From Desmonostoc geniculatum HA4340-LM1 (lineage in GTDB: Bacteria; Cyanobacteriota; Cyanobacteriia; Cyanobacteriales; Nostocaceae): a stretch of 41,428 nt of DNA. Numbering within the stretch: position 1 is the stretch's first letter; every line of letters begins with the position of its first letter. Below are positions 7,518 to 15,675 of this stretch, piece by piece. The notes beneath the pieces are model-generated. The model saw nothing but the letters and a program-made list of their open reading frames with translations. It was not told where the DNA came from and did no database searches. The position numbers and the translations under genes are program-made. The stretch lies in NCBI GenBank assembly GCA_019359545.1, contig JAHHHB010000061.1, positions 1 to 41,428 of the forward strand, given 5' to 3'.

Positions 7518-7690
7518 TTGGGGACTGGGGACTGGGGACTGGGGACTGGGGAGATGAGGGAGATGAGGGGGAGTGTGGGGAAGTGTGGGGAGAGAGGGGG
7601 GAAAGATTTCTTCCCCATCCTCCCACACCGGACACACTTCCAATGCCCCATGCCCCATGCCCCATGCCCCACTCCCTACTCCCTACTCCC
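7516..7690. repeat. STRR cassette: GGGGACT heptamers, hairpin centre, CCCCATG heptamers
   Basis: Starts with five G4 runs separated by ACT (7520-7551), passes through GATGAGGG and GTGTGGGG units to GGGGGGAAAGATTTCTTCCC, and ends in CCCCATG and CTCCCTA heptamers. The same module order occurs near 13738-13900 and 36080-36230. It directly abuts the stop codon of the upstream gene. Confidence 0.9.
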
Positions 7691-7760
7691 TTCCTACTTG
7701 ATAAAAACCGTACATCGCGCTAGTCTTCATGGACGTAACTGCACGCTATGACATTAGGCG

Positions 7761-10223
7761 ATGACAAATCAATCTTCCCTGAAAATTCCCTCTTGCACTT
7801 GGAATCGTCCCATCGGTTTAGGCTGGGATAAGCCCTACACTGTGCGCTACCCAAGTAATCTTGATGATGGTCCTTGGCATGGTATGCCACTAGGTGGATT
7901 TGGTGCAGGTTGCATCGGTCGTTCTTCGCGGGGAGACTTTAATCTATGGCACATTGATGGCGGCGAACATACCTTCAAAAACGTCCCCGCCTGTCAATTC
8001 AGTGTATTTGAGTCCAATGGTACATCTTCCCAAGCCTATGCTTTATCTACCCAAGCACCTGAGGATGGTAGTCTCAAAAGATGGCGATGGTATCCAGGGA
8101 GTAGAGGAGGGGGAGCAGGGGAGCAGGGGAGCAGGGGAGAAGTTAACCCCATCAAACAAGACAAAACTGGCGAATATCACGCTCTGTATCCCCGTAGCTG
8201 GTTTGTGTATGAAAATATTTTTCAAGCCCAGTTGACTTGTGAGCAGTTTTCCCCAGTCTGGGCAGGGAATTACCAGGAAACTAGCTACCCTGTGGCGGTG
8301 TTTCTTTGGAATGCTCATAACCCCACAAATGCACCTATTACTCTGGGCATCATGTTCACCTGGGAAAATATGGTGGGTTGGTTTACTAATGCCCTCAAAT
8401 CTCCTCAAGTGCAGGTGCGGGATGATGGGAGTCCAGTTTATGAATACCAACCGCGCTGGGGCGAAAGTCAAGGAAACTACAACCACATTGTGGAAAATAC
8501 ACAACAGGTTGCTTGTGTTTTAGACCGAGTTGCTAGTGAAAAACCTTTGGAAGAAGGGGATGGAACCTGGTGTATTGCGACGTTGAAAGATCCCCGATTA
8601 GAAGTATTTTATCACACCCGCTGGAATCCTGCTGGTACGGGTGAAGATGTCTGGCAAACCTTTGCTGAAGATGGTTCTTTACCTAATTATCAAGACACAA
8701 CTCCAGTAACAGAAAATACACAACTAGGAGCTGCGATCGCACTTCGTTTTACTCTCCAACCAGGCGAAACTCTAGAAATCCCCTTTGTGCTGGCTTGGGA
8801 TTTGCCCATCACAGAATTTGCCGCCGGGATAAATTATTATCGCAGATACACAGACTTTTTTGGTAAAGATGGTAGTAATGCTTGGACGATCGCATCTACT
8901 GCCTTAGAACAATACCAAACTTGGCGATCGCAAATTCAAAGTTGGCAACAACCCATTCTCGACCGCAAAGATTTACCAGACTGGTTCAAAATGGCTTTGT
9001 TTAATGAGCTTTACGACCTCACCAGTGGTGGTACTCTCTGGAGTGCAGCATCAAAACTTGACCCCATCGGTCAGTTTGCGGTGCTGGAGTGCTTAGATTA
9101 CCGCTGGTATGAAAGCCTAGATGTCCGGTTGTATGGCTCTTTTGCCCTGCTGATGCTGTTTCCAGAATTAGAAAAGTTAGTGATGCGGGCATTTGCACGG
9201 GCAATTCCCCAAGGTGATGATACTCCCCGAATCATTGGCTATTACATGACAATCAAGGCCGAAAGTCCCCTTGCTGTCCGTAAAGCCGTTGGCGCAACAC
9301 CCCACGATTTAGGCGCACCGAATGAACACGTTTGGGAGAAAACTAACTACACCAGCTATCAAGACTGCAATTTATGGAAAGATTTAGGTAGTGATTTTGT
9401 ATTGCAAGTATACCGAGATTTTTTGCTTACGGGTGCTGAGGATGTGGAATTTTTAGCAGACTGTTGGAATGCGATCGTTCAAACTCTGGACTACCTGAAA
9501 AATTTTGACTTAGATGGCGATGGTATTCCCGAAAATTCTGGTGCGCCCGATCAGACATTTGATGATTGGCGGTTGCAAGGTGTCAGTGCTTATTGTGGTG
9601 GGTTGTGGTTAGCGGCGCTAGAAGCTGCGATCGCCATTAGTGATGTATTATTAACGAACCGCAGAGGCGCAGAGAACACAGAGGAGTTAAGGATACAAAA
9701 ATCCACCTATGAAACTTGGTTGAAACAATCCCGCCCAATCTACCAAGAAAAACTTTGGAATGGACAATATTATCGACTTGATAGTGAAAGTGGTTCCGAT
9801 GTGGTGATGGCAGATCAATTGTGCGGACAGTTCTACGCTAGGTTGCTAGGATTACCTGATATTGTACCGAGCGATCGTGCCCTCTCTGCCCTGAAAACTG
9901 TTTATGATGCCTGTTTTTTGAAATTCTGCGATGGTAAATTTGGTGCTGCTAACGGTGTTCGTCCCGACGGTTCCCCAGAAAACCCCAAAGCTACTCATCC
10001 TTTGGAAGTCTGGACGGGAATAAACTTTGGTTTAGCCGCTTTTCTTGTGCAGATGGGAATGAAAGATGAAGCATTGAAGTTGACAGAAGCTGTAGTGCAG
10101 CAAATTTACGATAATGGGCTGCAATTTCGCACACCTGAAGCCATCACCGCAGCCGGTACTTTTCGTGCCTGTACTTACCTGCGGCCAATGGCAATTTGGG
10201 GAATTTATTTAGTGATTAATTGA
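7761..10223 (+). CDS. GH116 family glucosidase/glucosylceramidase-like protein
   Basis: 820 residues. The N-terminal region (WHGMPLGGFGAGCIGRSSRG) and the C-terminal (alpha/alpha)6 catalytic domain match GH116, the family of non-lysosomal glucosylceramidase GBA2 and bacterial beta-glucosidases. Glu443 in VLECLDYRWYESLDVRLYGS fits the nucleophile, and an Asp in GAPDQTFDDW (597 or 601) fits the acid/base. Later conserved features include AYCGGLWLAALEA and EVWTGINFG. No signal peptide is seen, so it is probably cytoplasmic. Natural substrates in cyanobacteria are uncertain; beta-glucosides or glucolipids are plausible. Two stretches (8098-8143 and 9654-9695) look like intergenic repeats inserted without breaking the frame. 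Confidence 0.92.
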   Translation: MTNQSSLKIPSCTWNRPIGLGWDKPYTVRYPSNLDDGPWHGMPLGGFGAGCIGRSSRGDFNLWHIDGGEHTFKNVPACQFSVFESNGTSSQAYALSTQAPEDGSLKRWRWYPGSRGGGAGEQGSRGEVNPIKQDKTGEYHALYPRSWFVYENIFQAQLTCEQFSPVWAGNYQETSYPVAVFLWNAHNPTNAPITLGIMFTWENMVGWFTNALKSPQVQVRDDGSPVYEYQPRWGESQGNYNHIVENTQQVACVLDRVASEKPLEEGDGTWCIATLKDPRLEVFYHTRWNPAGTGEDVWQTFAEDGSLPNYQDTTPVTENTQLGAAIALRFTLQPGETLEIPFVLAWDLPITEFAAGINYYRRYTDFFGKDGSNAWTIASTALEQYQTWRSQIQSWQQPILDRKDLPDWFKMALFNELYDLTSGGTLWSAASKLDPIGQFAVLECLDYRWYESLDVRLYGSFALLMLFPELEKLVMRAFARAIPQGDDTPRIIGYYMTIKAESPLAVRKAVGATPHDLGAPNEHVWEKTNYTSYQDCNLWKDLGSDFVLQVYRDFLLTGAEDVEFLADCWNAIVQTLDYLKNFDLDGDGIPENSGAPDQTFDDWRLQGVSAYCGGLWLAALEAAIAISDVLLTNRRGAENTEELRIQKSTYETWLKQSRPIYQEKLWNGQYYRLDSESGSDVVMADQLCGQFYARLLGLPDIVPSDRALSALKTVYDACFLKFCDGKFGAANGVRPDGSPENPKATHPLEVWTGINFGLAAFLVQMGMKDEALKLTEAVVQQIYDNGLQFRTPEAITAAGTFRACTYLRPMAIWGIYLVIN
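8098..8143 (+). repeat. STRR insertion inside the GH116 reading frame
   Basis: Three GGGGAGCA units sit inside the coding sequence and encode a Gly/Ser/Arg/Glu run (RGGGAGEQGSRGE, near residues 115-130). The same unit forms a long intergenic tract at 35540-35635. The frame is kept on both sides. Confidence 0.8.
9654..9695 (+). repeat. Dispersed repeat insertion inside the GH116 reading frame
   Basis: ACCGCAGAGGCGCAGAGAAC followed by ACAGAGGAG resembles a common intergenic repeat of Nostoc-type genomes. Here it is translated as NRRGAENTEELR in a loop between two helices of the catalytic domain. Only one copy is in this window, so the assignment relies on knowledge of other genomes. Confidence 0.55.
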
Positions 10224-10364
10224 TTTGGCAAATCTACTCTCTCTTCGCCTGGAAAAATAGCTGACTTTTCATTGTTATCTGCAAAACCTTGCTCCTGGTA
10301 GGATACTGTTGGCTAATCATGGGTCACACCGCAGACTCCACAATTTTTCGCTATTCCAACACAT

Positions 10365-10393
10365 GTAGAGACGTTGCAATGCAACGTCTCTAC
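10365..10393. repeat. 29-bp palindrome of the GTAGAGACG family
   Basis: GTAGAGACGTTGCA joined to its reverse complement around a single central base. Close copies lie at 26151-26179 (intergenic) and 32950-32977 (inside hpnB). The core differs between copies by compensating changes, so the pairing is conserved. Confidence 0.85.
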
Positions 10394-10800
10394 CAACCAT
10401 TTTGTGGGTAAACCAGGGGCCTGACCCTTGATTCGGCAGATGCATCCTTGTAGGGTAGAGGTTTATCCCCTTACAACAACAAAGTTTTCCCTAACCCTCT
10501 TCTCACCTACTCCCTACTCCCCATTCCCCACTCCCCGATTTTTCCACATAACGTGAAAAGTCAGAGTCTACATTTGTGATTTTATTTTCCGAGTGTTTCC
10601 GGAGGCGAAGGAAAATTTCAGTAATTGTAAGAGTTAAAGGATTGAGAATTCAAGACTACTGTTTCAAAAAATGCAAATATTTCTAGGTTTAGCGATAAAC
10701 ATTGCTAATATTTTCCAGGCTATGTTCAGGAGAAAACTGGCCATATTCCAAAGACAAACGCTAGGACTTCTAGACTTTGCGTAACTTCGGGTGGGTAGAC

Positions 10801-11313
10801 CTTACAGGTAGTCTTCTCTCTGTTCTAGCAGAAGTAGCCCAAACTTTGGCATGTGAAGCGGTAGTAGTTGGGGCAAATCCAAATCAACCGGACTCATATC
10901 ATAACCCGTAGATAGCTTATTGGCAAGAAATTTCTGATCTATTTGTCTGGCAAGGAGAAAAAATTGCGTAGGGGCAGCTCAACCCAGGCAGGCATCGCCC
11001 ACTGAATTAAGACAATTCTGATTTTGAATCAAGCAACTAGCACCCAAATATTGAGTAGGAACGCCAATTTCAAGAGAAATTAACCCAAATTAGTGAATAT
11101 CCTCCTAAATTCATCATCTCCCACGGTCTCTCCACCATTGGTCATGCAGACTATACCTCAATACGGTTCAGTTAAGGATAATCGTAGGTTGGGTTGAACG
11201 AAGTGAAACCCAACAAAACCCCTGGAAATGTTGGGTTTCGTTCCTCAACCCAACCTACACAGTTTAAGGTTTTTAACGCTAACTGAACTGTATTGGACTA
11301 TACCTTGTTTTAG
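10801..11313 (+). pseudogene. Decayed coding remnants of an unrecognised gene, split by a MITE
   Basis: From 10801 one frame reads LTGSLLSVLAEVAQTLACEA, continues VVVGANPNQPDSYHNP, then a TAG that looks like a mutated TGG, then IAYWQEISDLFVWQGEKIA. In another frame, from about 11061, it reads ERQFQEKLTQISEYPPKF followed by IISHGLSTIGHADYT. Removing the MITE at 11159-11295 and one target duplication extends this to HADYTLF and a TAG. The coherent, protein-like frames with stops and shifts between them suggest a dead gene. I could not identify the family. Confidence 0.45.
11159..11295. mobile_element. MITE-like element with exact 10-bp target duplication
   Basis: 137 bp. The left end CAATACGGTTCAGTTA and the right end (reverse complement CAATACAGTTCAGTTA) match in 15 of 16 positions. 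GACTATACCT occurs immediately on both sides (11149-11158 and 11296-11305). The interior is one long inverted repeat built on GTAGGTTGGGTTGA and TCAACCCAACCTAC. It encodes no protein, so it would need a transposase supplied in trans. Confidence 0.88.
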
Positions 11314-11396
11314 ACCGAGGTATCTTATTTAAATAAGGCATTCATCAATAATTGATGCTAATTAACATTTTTATTAAAAAAATCAACCCTATAAAT

Positions 11397-11415
11397 CAAT
11401 ACGGTTCAGTTAAGG
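11397..11415 (+). repeat. Solo terminal repeat of the CAATACGG MITE family
   Basis: CAATACGGTTCAGTTAAGG matches the left end of the element at 11159-11295 exactly. No partner end was found downstream, so it is probably the remains of a deleted copy. Confidence 0.7.
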
Positions 11416-11639
11416 CTGAAAATCTTGTAAAGTAAGCATTGTCCCAAGAATGAAAATGAGCGTGTGGTGCATCTCATTGAACTGGGGATTACGGAGTGGG
11501 TAATGAACAAGTTTTTAGGGTGCGTCAATCGTAGATTTTTAGCTACAAATTGGGTATTTTTTAAAATCGAAGTCTCGGAATTCTTTTTCCGTGTATGCAC
11601 TGGAGACGTTTAAAGCCTTAAGTTAATAATATAACTATA

Positions 11640-11765
11640 TTCACGTCTGTGACTGTGAGTGTGACTAAAACCTAATTAGTCACTGTTGCTGATTGTTGGG
11701 AAGGTGTAGGGATACTCCTTTAGGGTTTTCCTACATGACGGGCATCTCTTGTAGATGCCCTTTTG
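11640..11765 (+). ncRNA. Candidate structured small RNA with intrinsic terminator
   Basis: Three successive hairpins are visible: GACTAA/TTAGTC near 11664-11682, GTAGG/CCTAC near 11706-11734, and a strong GGGCATCT/AGATGCCC stem with a 5-nt loop (11740-11760) followed by TTTT. An A/T-rich stretch with TATAAC/TATATT-like hexamers lies at 11625-11640 and could be a -10 box. No convincing coding frame occupies the segment. I do not recognise it as a known cyanobacterial RNA family. Confidence 0.45.
11740..11764 (+). terminator. Rho-independent terminator
   Basis: An 8-bp stem, GGGCATCT and AGATGCCC, with loop CTTGT is directly followed by TTTT. It lies about 180 bp before the caspase-like gene and cannot end that transcript, so it must belong to something transcribed from the upstream 'empty' region. 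Confidence 0.75.
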
Positions 11766-11944
11766 TATGTTTATTTTTCAGGAATGAAATTGGAATTTCG
11801 GCATTAAATTATTTTCCACAATTTTGCATTAGTTTTGATAATTGTATTCTTAAATATTCCGTAAAAAATTACACTTTTATATGGCGATTTACATACATGA
11901 GATGCCATAATTTGGAAAAAATCTTTGGGATATAAGTAATAAAT

Positions 11945-13138
11945 ATGACTTTCAATCGCCGTCAATTTTTGCAAATTACTGGTTCGAGTGTTGCGGGGTT
12001 TGGATTAAGTCAATTCTTTACGCAAGCCGATCGCTTTGGTCAAGTTCTCGCAAAAACTACACCACGTAAACTTGCATTACTGGTTGGGATTAACAAATAT
12101 CCTGGAGAAGACGCACTGCGGGGATGTGTTAACGATATTGAATTGATGCGGCATTTGCTTACATATCGCTTTGGATTTCAGCCAACAGATATTTTGACTT
12201 TGACGGATGAAAAAGCAACTCGTACTGGCATCCTCCAAGGATTTGAAGAACATTTGATTAAACAAGCCAAGCCTGATGATGTAGTAGTGTTTCATTATTC
12301 CGGGCATGGTTCGCAAGTTTACGATCCAAATCCCATAACTGAGGAAATAGGATTAAATGGTACTTTCGTACCTGTGGATTCGAGTTTGCCTGCTGGTTAT
12401 CCTGAAAAAAGCGGTACAGTGGAAGACATCATGGGGCACACGTTATTTTTGTTGATGTCGGCTTGTCAAAGTGAAAATTTTACAGCAGTTTTGGATAGTT
12501 GTTTTTCGGGTGGGGCGACGCGCAGCTACAAAGTGCGATCGCGCCGTGGTGGTAACTCAGTCCAAATTTCCGCAAACGAAAAAGACTATCAAAGAAAATG
12601 GCTATCAAAACTTAACCTATCACCTCAAGAATTTACCCGACGCTATCGGGCGGGAGTTGCTAAAGGCGTGGTACTCGCAGCCACAAACCCCGAACAAACC
12701 GCAGCCGATTCGAGATTTAATGGCTTCTATGCAGGAGCGTTTAGTTACCCACTAACACGTTATCTCTGGCAAAATAGCAGCACACCAGAAAAAGCGATCG
12801 CCCAAGTAATTGAGTATCTATCTGAAGAAGATTACGAACAAACACCCATCCTGGAAGTCAAGCCCCAAAGTGGGTATGAAACGCAACCTATATTTTTCCT
12901 CCAAGGAGCAAATACCACCGCCGATGCTGTGATTACCGAAATTAGTGGTAATCGAGCAAAAATTTGGCTTGGTGGTGTTGATATCGGAAATATAGAAGAA
13001 GGTGCCGAATTTAGGGCAATGGGTGTCAATAAAGCTAACTCTCCACAGGTGCAATTGATATCGCGCACTGGATTAGTAGGAATTGCTACAGTCAAAGGTA
13101 TTGCAAAAGCAGGGATGTTGTTGCAGGCGATCGCATAA
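11945..13138 (+). CDS. Caspase-family (C14, orthocaspase-type) protease, possibly Tat-exported
   Basis: 397 residues. The N-terminus FNRRQFLQITGSSVAGFGLS resembles a twin-arginine signal. The p20-like domain starts at RKLALLVGINKYPG. The catalytic dyad is His121 in HYSGHGSQ and Cys186 in LDSCFSGG. The family cleaves after basic residues and is linked to stress and cell death in filamentous cyanobacteria. The region after about residue 330 (GNRAKIWLGGVDIGNIEEGA) is a small beta-rich domain. Many relatives continue for several hundred residues past this point; here the chain stops after AGMLLQAIA, so a C-terminal truncation is possible. It sits alone upstream of the Ycf51 gene. Confidence 0.88.
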   Translation: MTFNRRQFLQITGSSVAGFGLSQFFTQADRFGQVLAKTTPRKLALLVGINKYPGEDALRGCVNDIELMRHLLTYRFGFQPTDILTLTDEKATRTGILQGFEEHLIKQAKPDDVVVFHYSGHGSQVYDPNPITEEIGLNGTFVPVDSSLPAGYPEKSGTVEDIMGHTLFLLMSACQSENFTAVLDSCFSGGATRSYKVRSRRGGNSVQISANEKDYQRKWLSKLNLSPQEFTRRYRAGVAKGVVLAATNPEQTAADSRFNGFYAGAFSYPLTRYLWQNSSTPEKAIAQVIEYLSEEDYEQTPILEVKPQSGYETQPIFFLQGANTTADAVITEISGNRAKIWLGGVDIGNIEEGAEFRAMGVNKANSPQVQLISRTGLVGIATVKGIAKAGMLLQAIA

Positions 13139-13215
13139 GCAAGAAATAAAAGTATCGAGTCTCTGTAAAATGGGGTTGTCGGTAACAAAAAAAAGACGCC
13201 TCAGCAATCAACTTT

Positions 13216-13737
13216 ATGCTTACAACAGCTGATTTTTTTCAGTACACCCAATGGTCGGGTATAGCTACCTTGGTATTCGCTGCCTTAGCAGTGTTGGGTT
13301 TTGTTCTCAAATGGGGCATCCGCTTCCGCCTGGTGGGCACGACTGGCTTTATGGTGGTGCTAACAGCTGGTTTGTTTGCACTCTCCATAGTCCCCTTGAG
13401 TCGTACTGTGATTCCGGGAGCAGTGCGCTACAGTCTAGTTTATGACAATGGCTCAACACAAGCGGCGATCGCCGTATCACCCAAAATTTCTCCTACAGAA
13501 TTAGAAGCAACTTTACGTCAAGCAGCTAGCAATCTCTACTCTTATGGTCGTTCTGGTACACTCCAAGACGATAAGTTAACAGTTCGCGCCCGTACCATTC
13601 TTCATCCAGAGCCAGGGATTTCAGTACCAGTTTACTTGGGTGAAGTCAAGCGATCGCTCGTTTCTCGTGACAACTCGCCAATAAAAGTGGAAATTTATCA
13701 AGACAAATTCGCCCAATTGCCGAAATCTAAGGGTTAA
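13216..13737 (+). CDS. Ycf51 family protein (DUF2518)
   Basis: 173 residues. Two membrane helices (about residues 16-34 and 39-60) are followed by a soluble domain beginning VIPGAVRYSLVYDNGSTQAA and containing ARTILHPEPGISVPVYLGEV. This matches the Ycf51 family found in cyanobacteria and some plastid genomes, where the function is unknown, probably at the thylakoid or plasma membrane. The spacer from the caspase gene is 77 bp, so co-transcription is possible. Its stop codon runs straight into a G-rich STRR cassette. Confidence 0.88.
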   Translation: MLTTADFFQYTQWSGIATLVFAALAVLGFVLKWGIRFRLVGTTGFMVVLTAGLFALSIVPLSRTVIPGAVRYSLVYDNGSTQAAIAVSPKISPTELEATLRQAASNLYSYGRSGTLQDDKLTVRARTILHPEPGISVPVYLGEVKRSLVSRDNSPIKVEIYQDKFAQLPKSKG

Positions 13738-13905
13738 GGGGACTGGGGAAGATGAGGGGGATGAGGGAGATGAGGGAGATGGGGGAGTGTGGGGAGTGTG
13801 GGGAGTGTGGGGGGAAAGAGAATTTATGCTTCCTCCCCTTCCTCCCCTTCCTCCCACACTTCCCACACTTCCAATGCCCCATGCCCCATTCCCAATGCTT
13901 GTCAT
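13738..13905. repeat. STRR cassette (GATGAGG, GTGTGGG, CTTCCTCC, CCCCATG units)
   Basis: Same module order as at 7516-7690 and 36080-36230: GGGGACTGGGG, several GATGAGGG units, three GTGTGGGGA units, a short AAAGAG centre, then CTTCCTCCCC and CCCCATGCCCC. It begins at the stop codon of the Ycf51-family gene. Confidence 0.9.
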
Positions 13906-14481
13906 CAGAATGACATTATTGATTTTGTATTTACCGATACTTTAAAGATTATTTTTAGATTAAGATGTTTACACTTTAGTGGTTGGGCTGTAGGCAAAAG
14001 TTAATCAGCGTCAGGGTAATGGATACTGGCAGTTGTGATTTGTCAGTTGTTTTCCTAGTTACCAATGTTGCCATATTCAAAAATATTTGCAGCTGAGTTA
14101 GCTGTAGAGACCTACAAAGGTACGCCCCTAGCTTTATGTATTCTGTAGCTGGGATTGCCTGAAATGGTGCGACTACTGAAGAGATTCTCAGATATTGATC
14201 GCTTTTTTTGGGAATCTGAGAGTGGTAATGTTATTTAATTATACGGTTATTCAAAACTTTGATAGTTCGGAATTTCAGATCAATGGGCATCATCGATTCA
14301 GGCAACGTCGTCAAATTACTTAACCAGTGGGCAACAGGCTTGGTCTATTTCATGGCACGGCTAAAATCTAAGTGAAGGGGTGTTAAATTTGTAGCCATCT
14401 TTAAATCAGCTTGGCAACAAGTATCCCTAACCACAAGTCAATTTGATTAAGAAATATCAAAGTTTTGGCAAACTAGTTTAT
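13906..14481. other. Intergenic region upstream of the dehydrogenase gene
   Basis: About 575 bp with no convincing coding frame. An 8-bp inverted repeat (TCTCAGAT at 14186-14193 and ATCTGAGA at 14214-14221) surrounds a T-rich loop. The rest is A+T-rich and unremarkable; the promoter of the next operon should be here. Confidence 0.4.
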
Positions 14482-15675
14482 ATGCCTAATAAATTTTCTA
14501 CTCATCCTTCTTTGTCTACTCAAACTTCTAGTTCGTTATTTACGCTCGCAGTTGCCCCAGCAAAAGTAATCCGTGGTTCTGGCGTGTTGCAAGCAGCCGC
14601 GTCAGAAATTAGCTGCTTGGGAAATCGGCCTTTAATTGTGGCGGGAGAACGCACTCTCGCTATCAGCCAAGAAAATCTGCAACCGATTTTAGAAACGCAA
14701 CAGTTACATTCTGCTCAAGTTTCCTATGGTGCAGATTGCTGCGAAGCTAGTTTGAAATCTTTACGCAAGACAGCCAAAGAACATAAAGCTGATGTGATTA
14801 TCGGTGTTGGTGGCGGCAAAGCCCTGGATACAGCGAAATTAGTCGCTCAACAGTTACAGTTGCCAGTGGTGACAATTCCGACTTCAGCGGCTACCTGTGC
14901 AGCTTGGAGTGCCTTGTCGAATGTTTATTCAGAAGACGGGGCATTTCTTTATGATGTGGGGCTGTCTCGTTGTCCCGATTTATTGATACTTGATTATGAC
15001 TTGATTAAAACAGCACCACAACATACTTTAGTAGCTGGAATTGGTGATGCGATCGCCAAGTGGTACGAAGCCTCAGTTAGCAGTGGGCATCTACAAGACA
15101 CTTTAATTATTGCCGCCCTCCAACAAGCACGAGTTTTGCGAGATATCCTCTTGCAAAAGTCAGCCGCCGCCCTCCAACAACCAGGTAGTGAAGTTTGGCG
15201 AGAAGTTGTAGATGCGACTGTGTTACTCGCTGGGGTAGTTGGGGGACTTGGAGGGGCGCAGTGTCGCACCGTTGCTGCCCATGCGGTGCATAATGGTTTA
15301 ACGCACATTTCGGGACACGGCAGTATTCATGGCGAAAAAGTTGCTTTGGGAATTTTGGTGCAACTGCGTTTAGAAGAAATGCTACAAAACAATCAACTAG
15401 CAGCATCGGCACGGCAGCAGTTGTTAAAGTTCTACGCAGAAATTGGACTACCCCAAAAATTAAGCGATTTGGGATTGGGCAATATTACATTAGGTGAGTT
15501 GCAAACCGCCGCTGAAATTGCCCTAGCTCCTAATTCTGACATCCATCGACTACCTTTTAAAGTCGCACTGGAACAATTGATGGCGGCAATGGTTTCTACC
15601 ACTGCACCTATAGATAGTAGAGATACGATGAATCGAGTTTCGCCCAAGGGAATGAGTGACGAGGTTGAAGAATGA
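14482..15675 (+). CDS. Iron-containing alcohol dehydrogenase family protein (glycerol dehydrogenase-like)
   Basis: About 397 residues from the ATG at 14482; a TTG 39 bp upstream is a weaker alternative. The nucleotide-binding motif GVGGGKALDTAK and the following IPTSAATCAAWSALS are typical of the GldA-like branch. Metal ligands are expected at Asp in AGIGDAIAKWYE, at His in VHNGLTHISGHGSIHGEKV and nearby. The family oxidises polyols or reduces carbonyls with NAD(P). The gene overlaps the next one by 4 bp (ATGA), so the two are translationally coupled. The pairing with an aminotransferase hints at a shared amino- or keto-acid pathway, but the substrate is unknown. Confidence 0.85.
   Translation: MPNKFSTHPSLSTQTSSSLFTLAVAPAKVIRGSGVLQAAASEISCLGNRPLIVAGERTLAISQENLQPILETQQLHSAQVSYGADCCEASLKSLRKTAKEHKADVIIGVGGGKALDTAKLVAQQLQLPVVTIPTSAATCAAWSALSNVYSEDGAFLYDVGLSRCPDLLILDYDLIKTAPQHTLVAGIGDAIAKWYEASVSSGHLQDTLIIAALQQARVLRDILLQKSAAALQQPGSEVWREVVDATVLLAGVVGGLGGAQCRTVAAHAVHNGLTHISGHGSIHGEKVALGILVQLRLEEMLQNNQLAASARQQLLKFYAEIGLPQKLSDLGLGNITLGELQTAAEIALAPNSDIHRLPFKVALEQLMAAMVSTTAPIDSRDTMNRVSPKGMSDEVEE

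Noticed and set aside
7281..7751. Several open frames on both strands over the G-rich/C-rich repeat region
   Set aside because: Their translations are runs of Gly/Trp/Asp or Ser/Pro/His made by the heptamer repeats. This is low-complexity repeat DNA, not genes.
11406..11600. 64-codon minus-strand frame in the decayed region
   Set aside because: It starts inside a solo MITE end, has no recognisable family and lies in A+T-rich DNA.
11693..11935. 80-codon plus-strand frame before the caspase gene
   Set aside because: It runs through the candidate small RNA and its terminator and has an Ile/Phe/Cys-rich composition with no family pattern.
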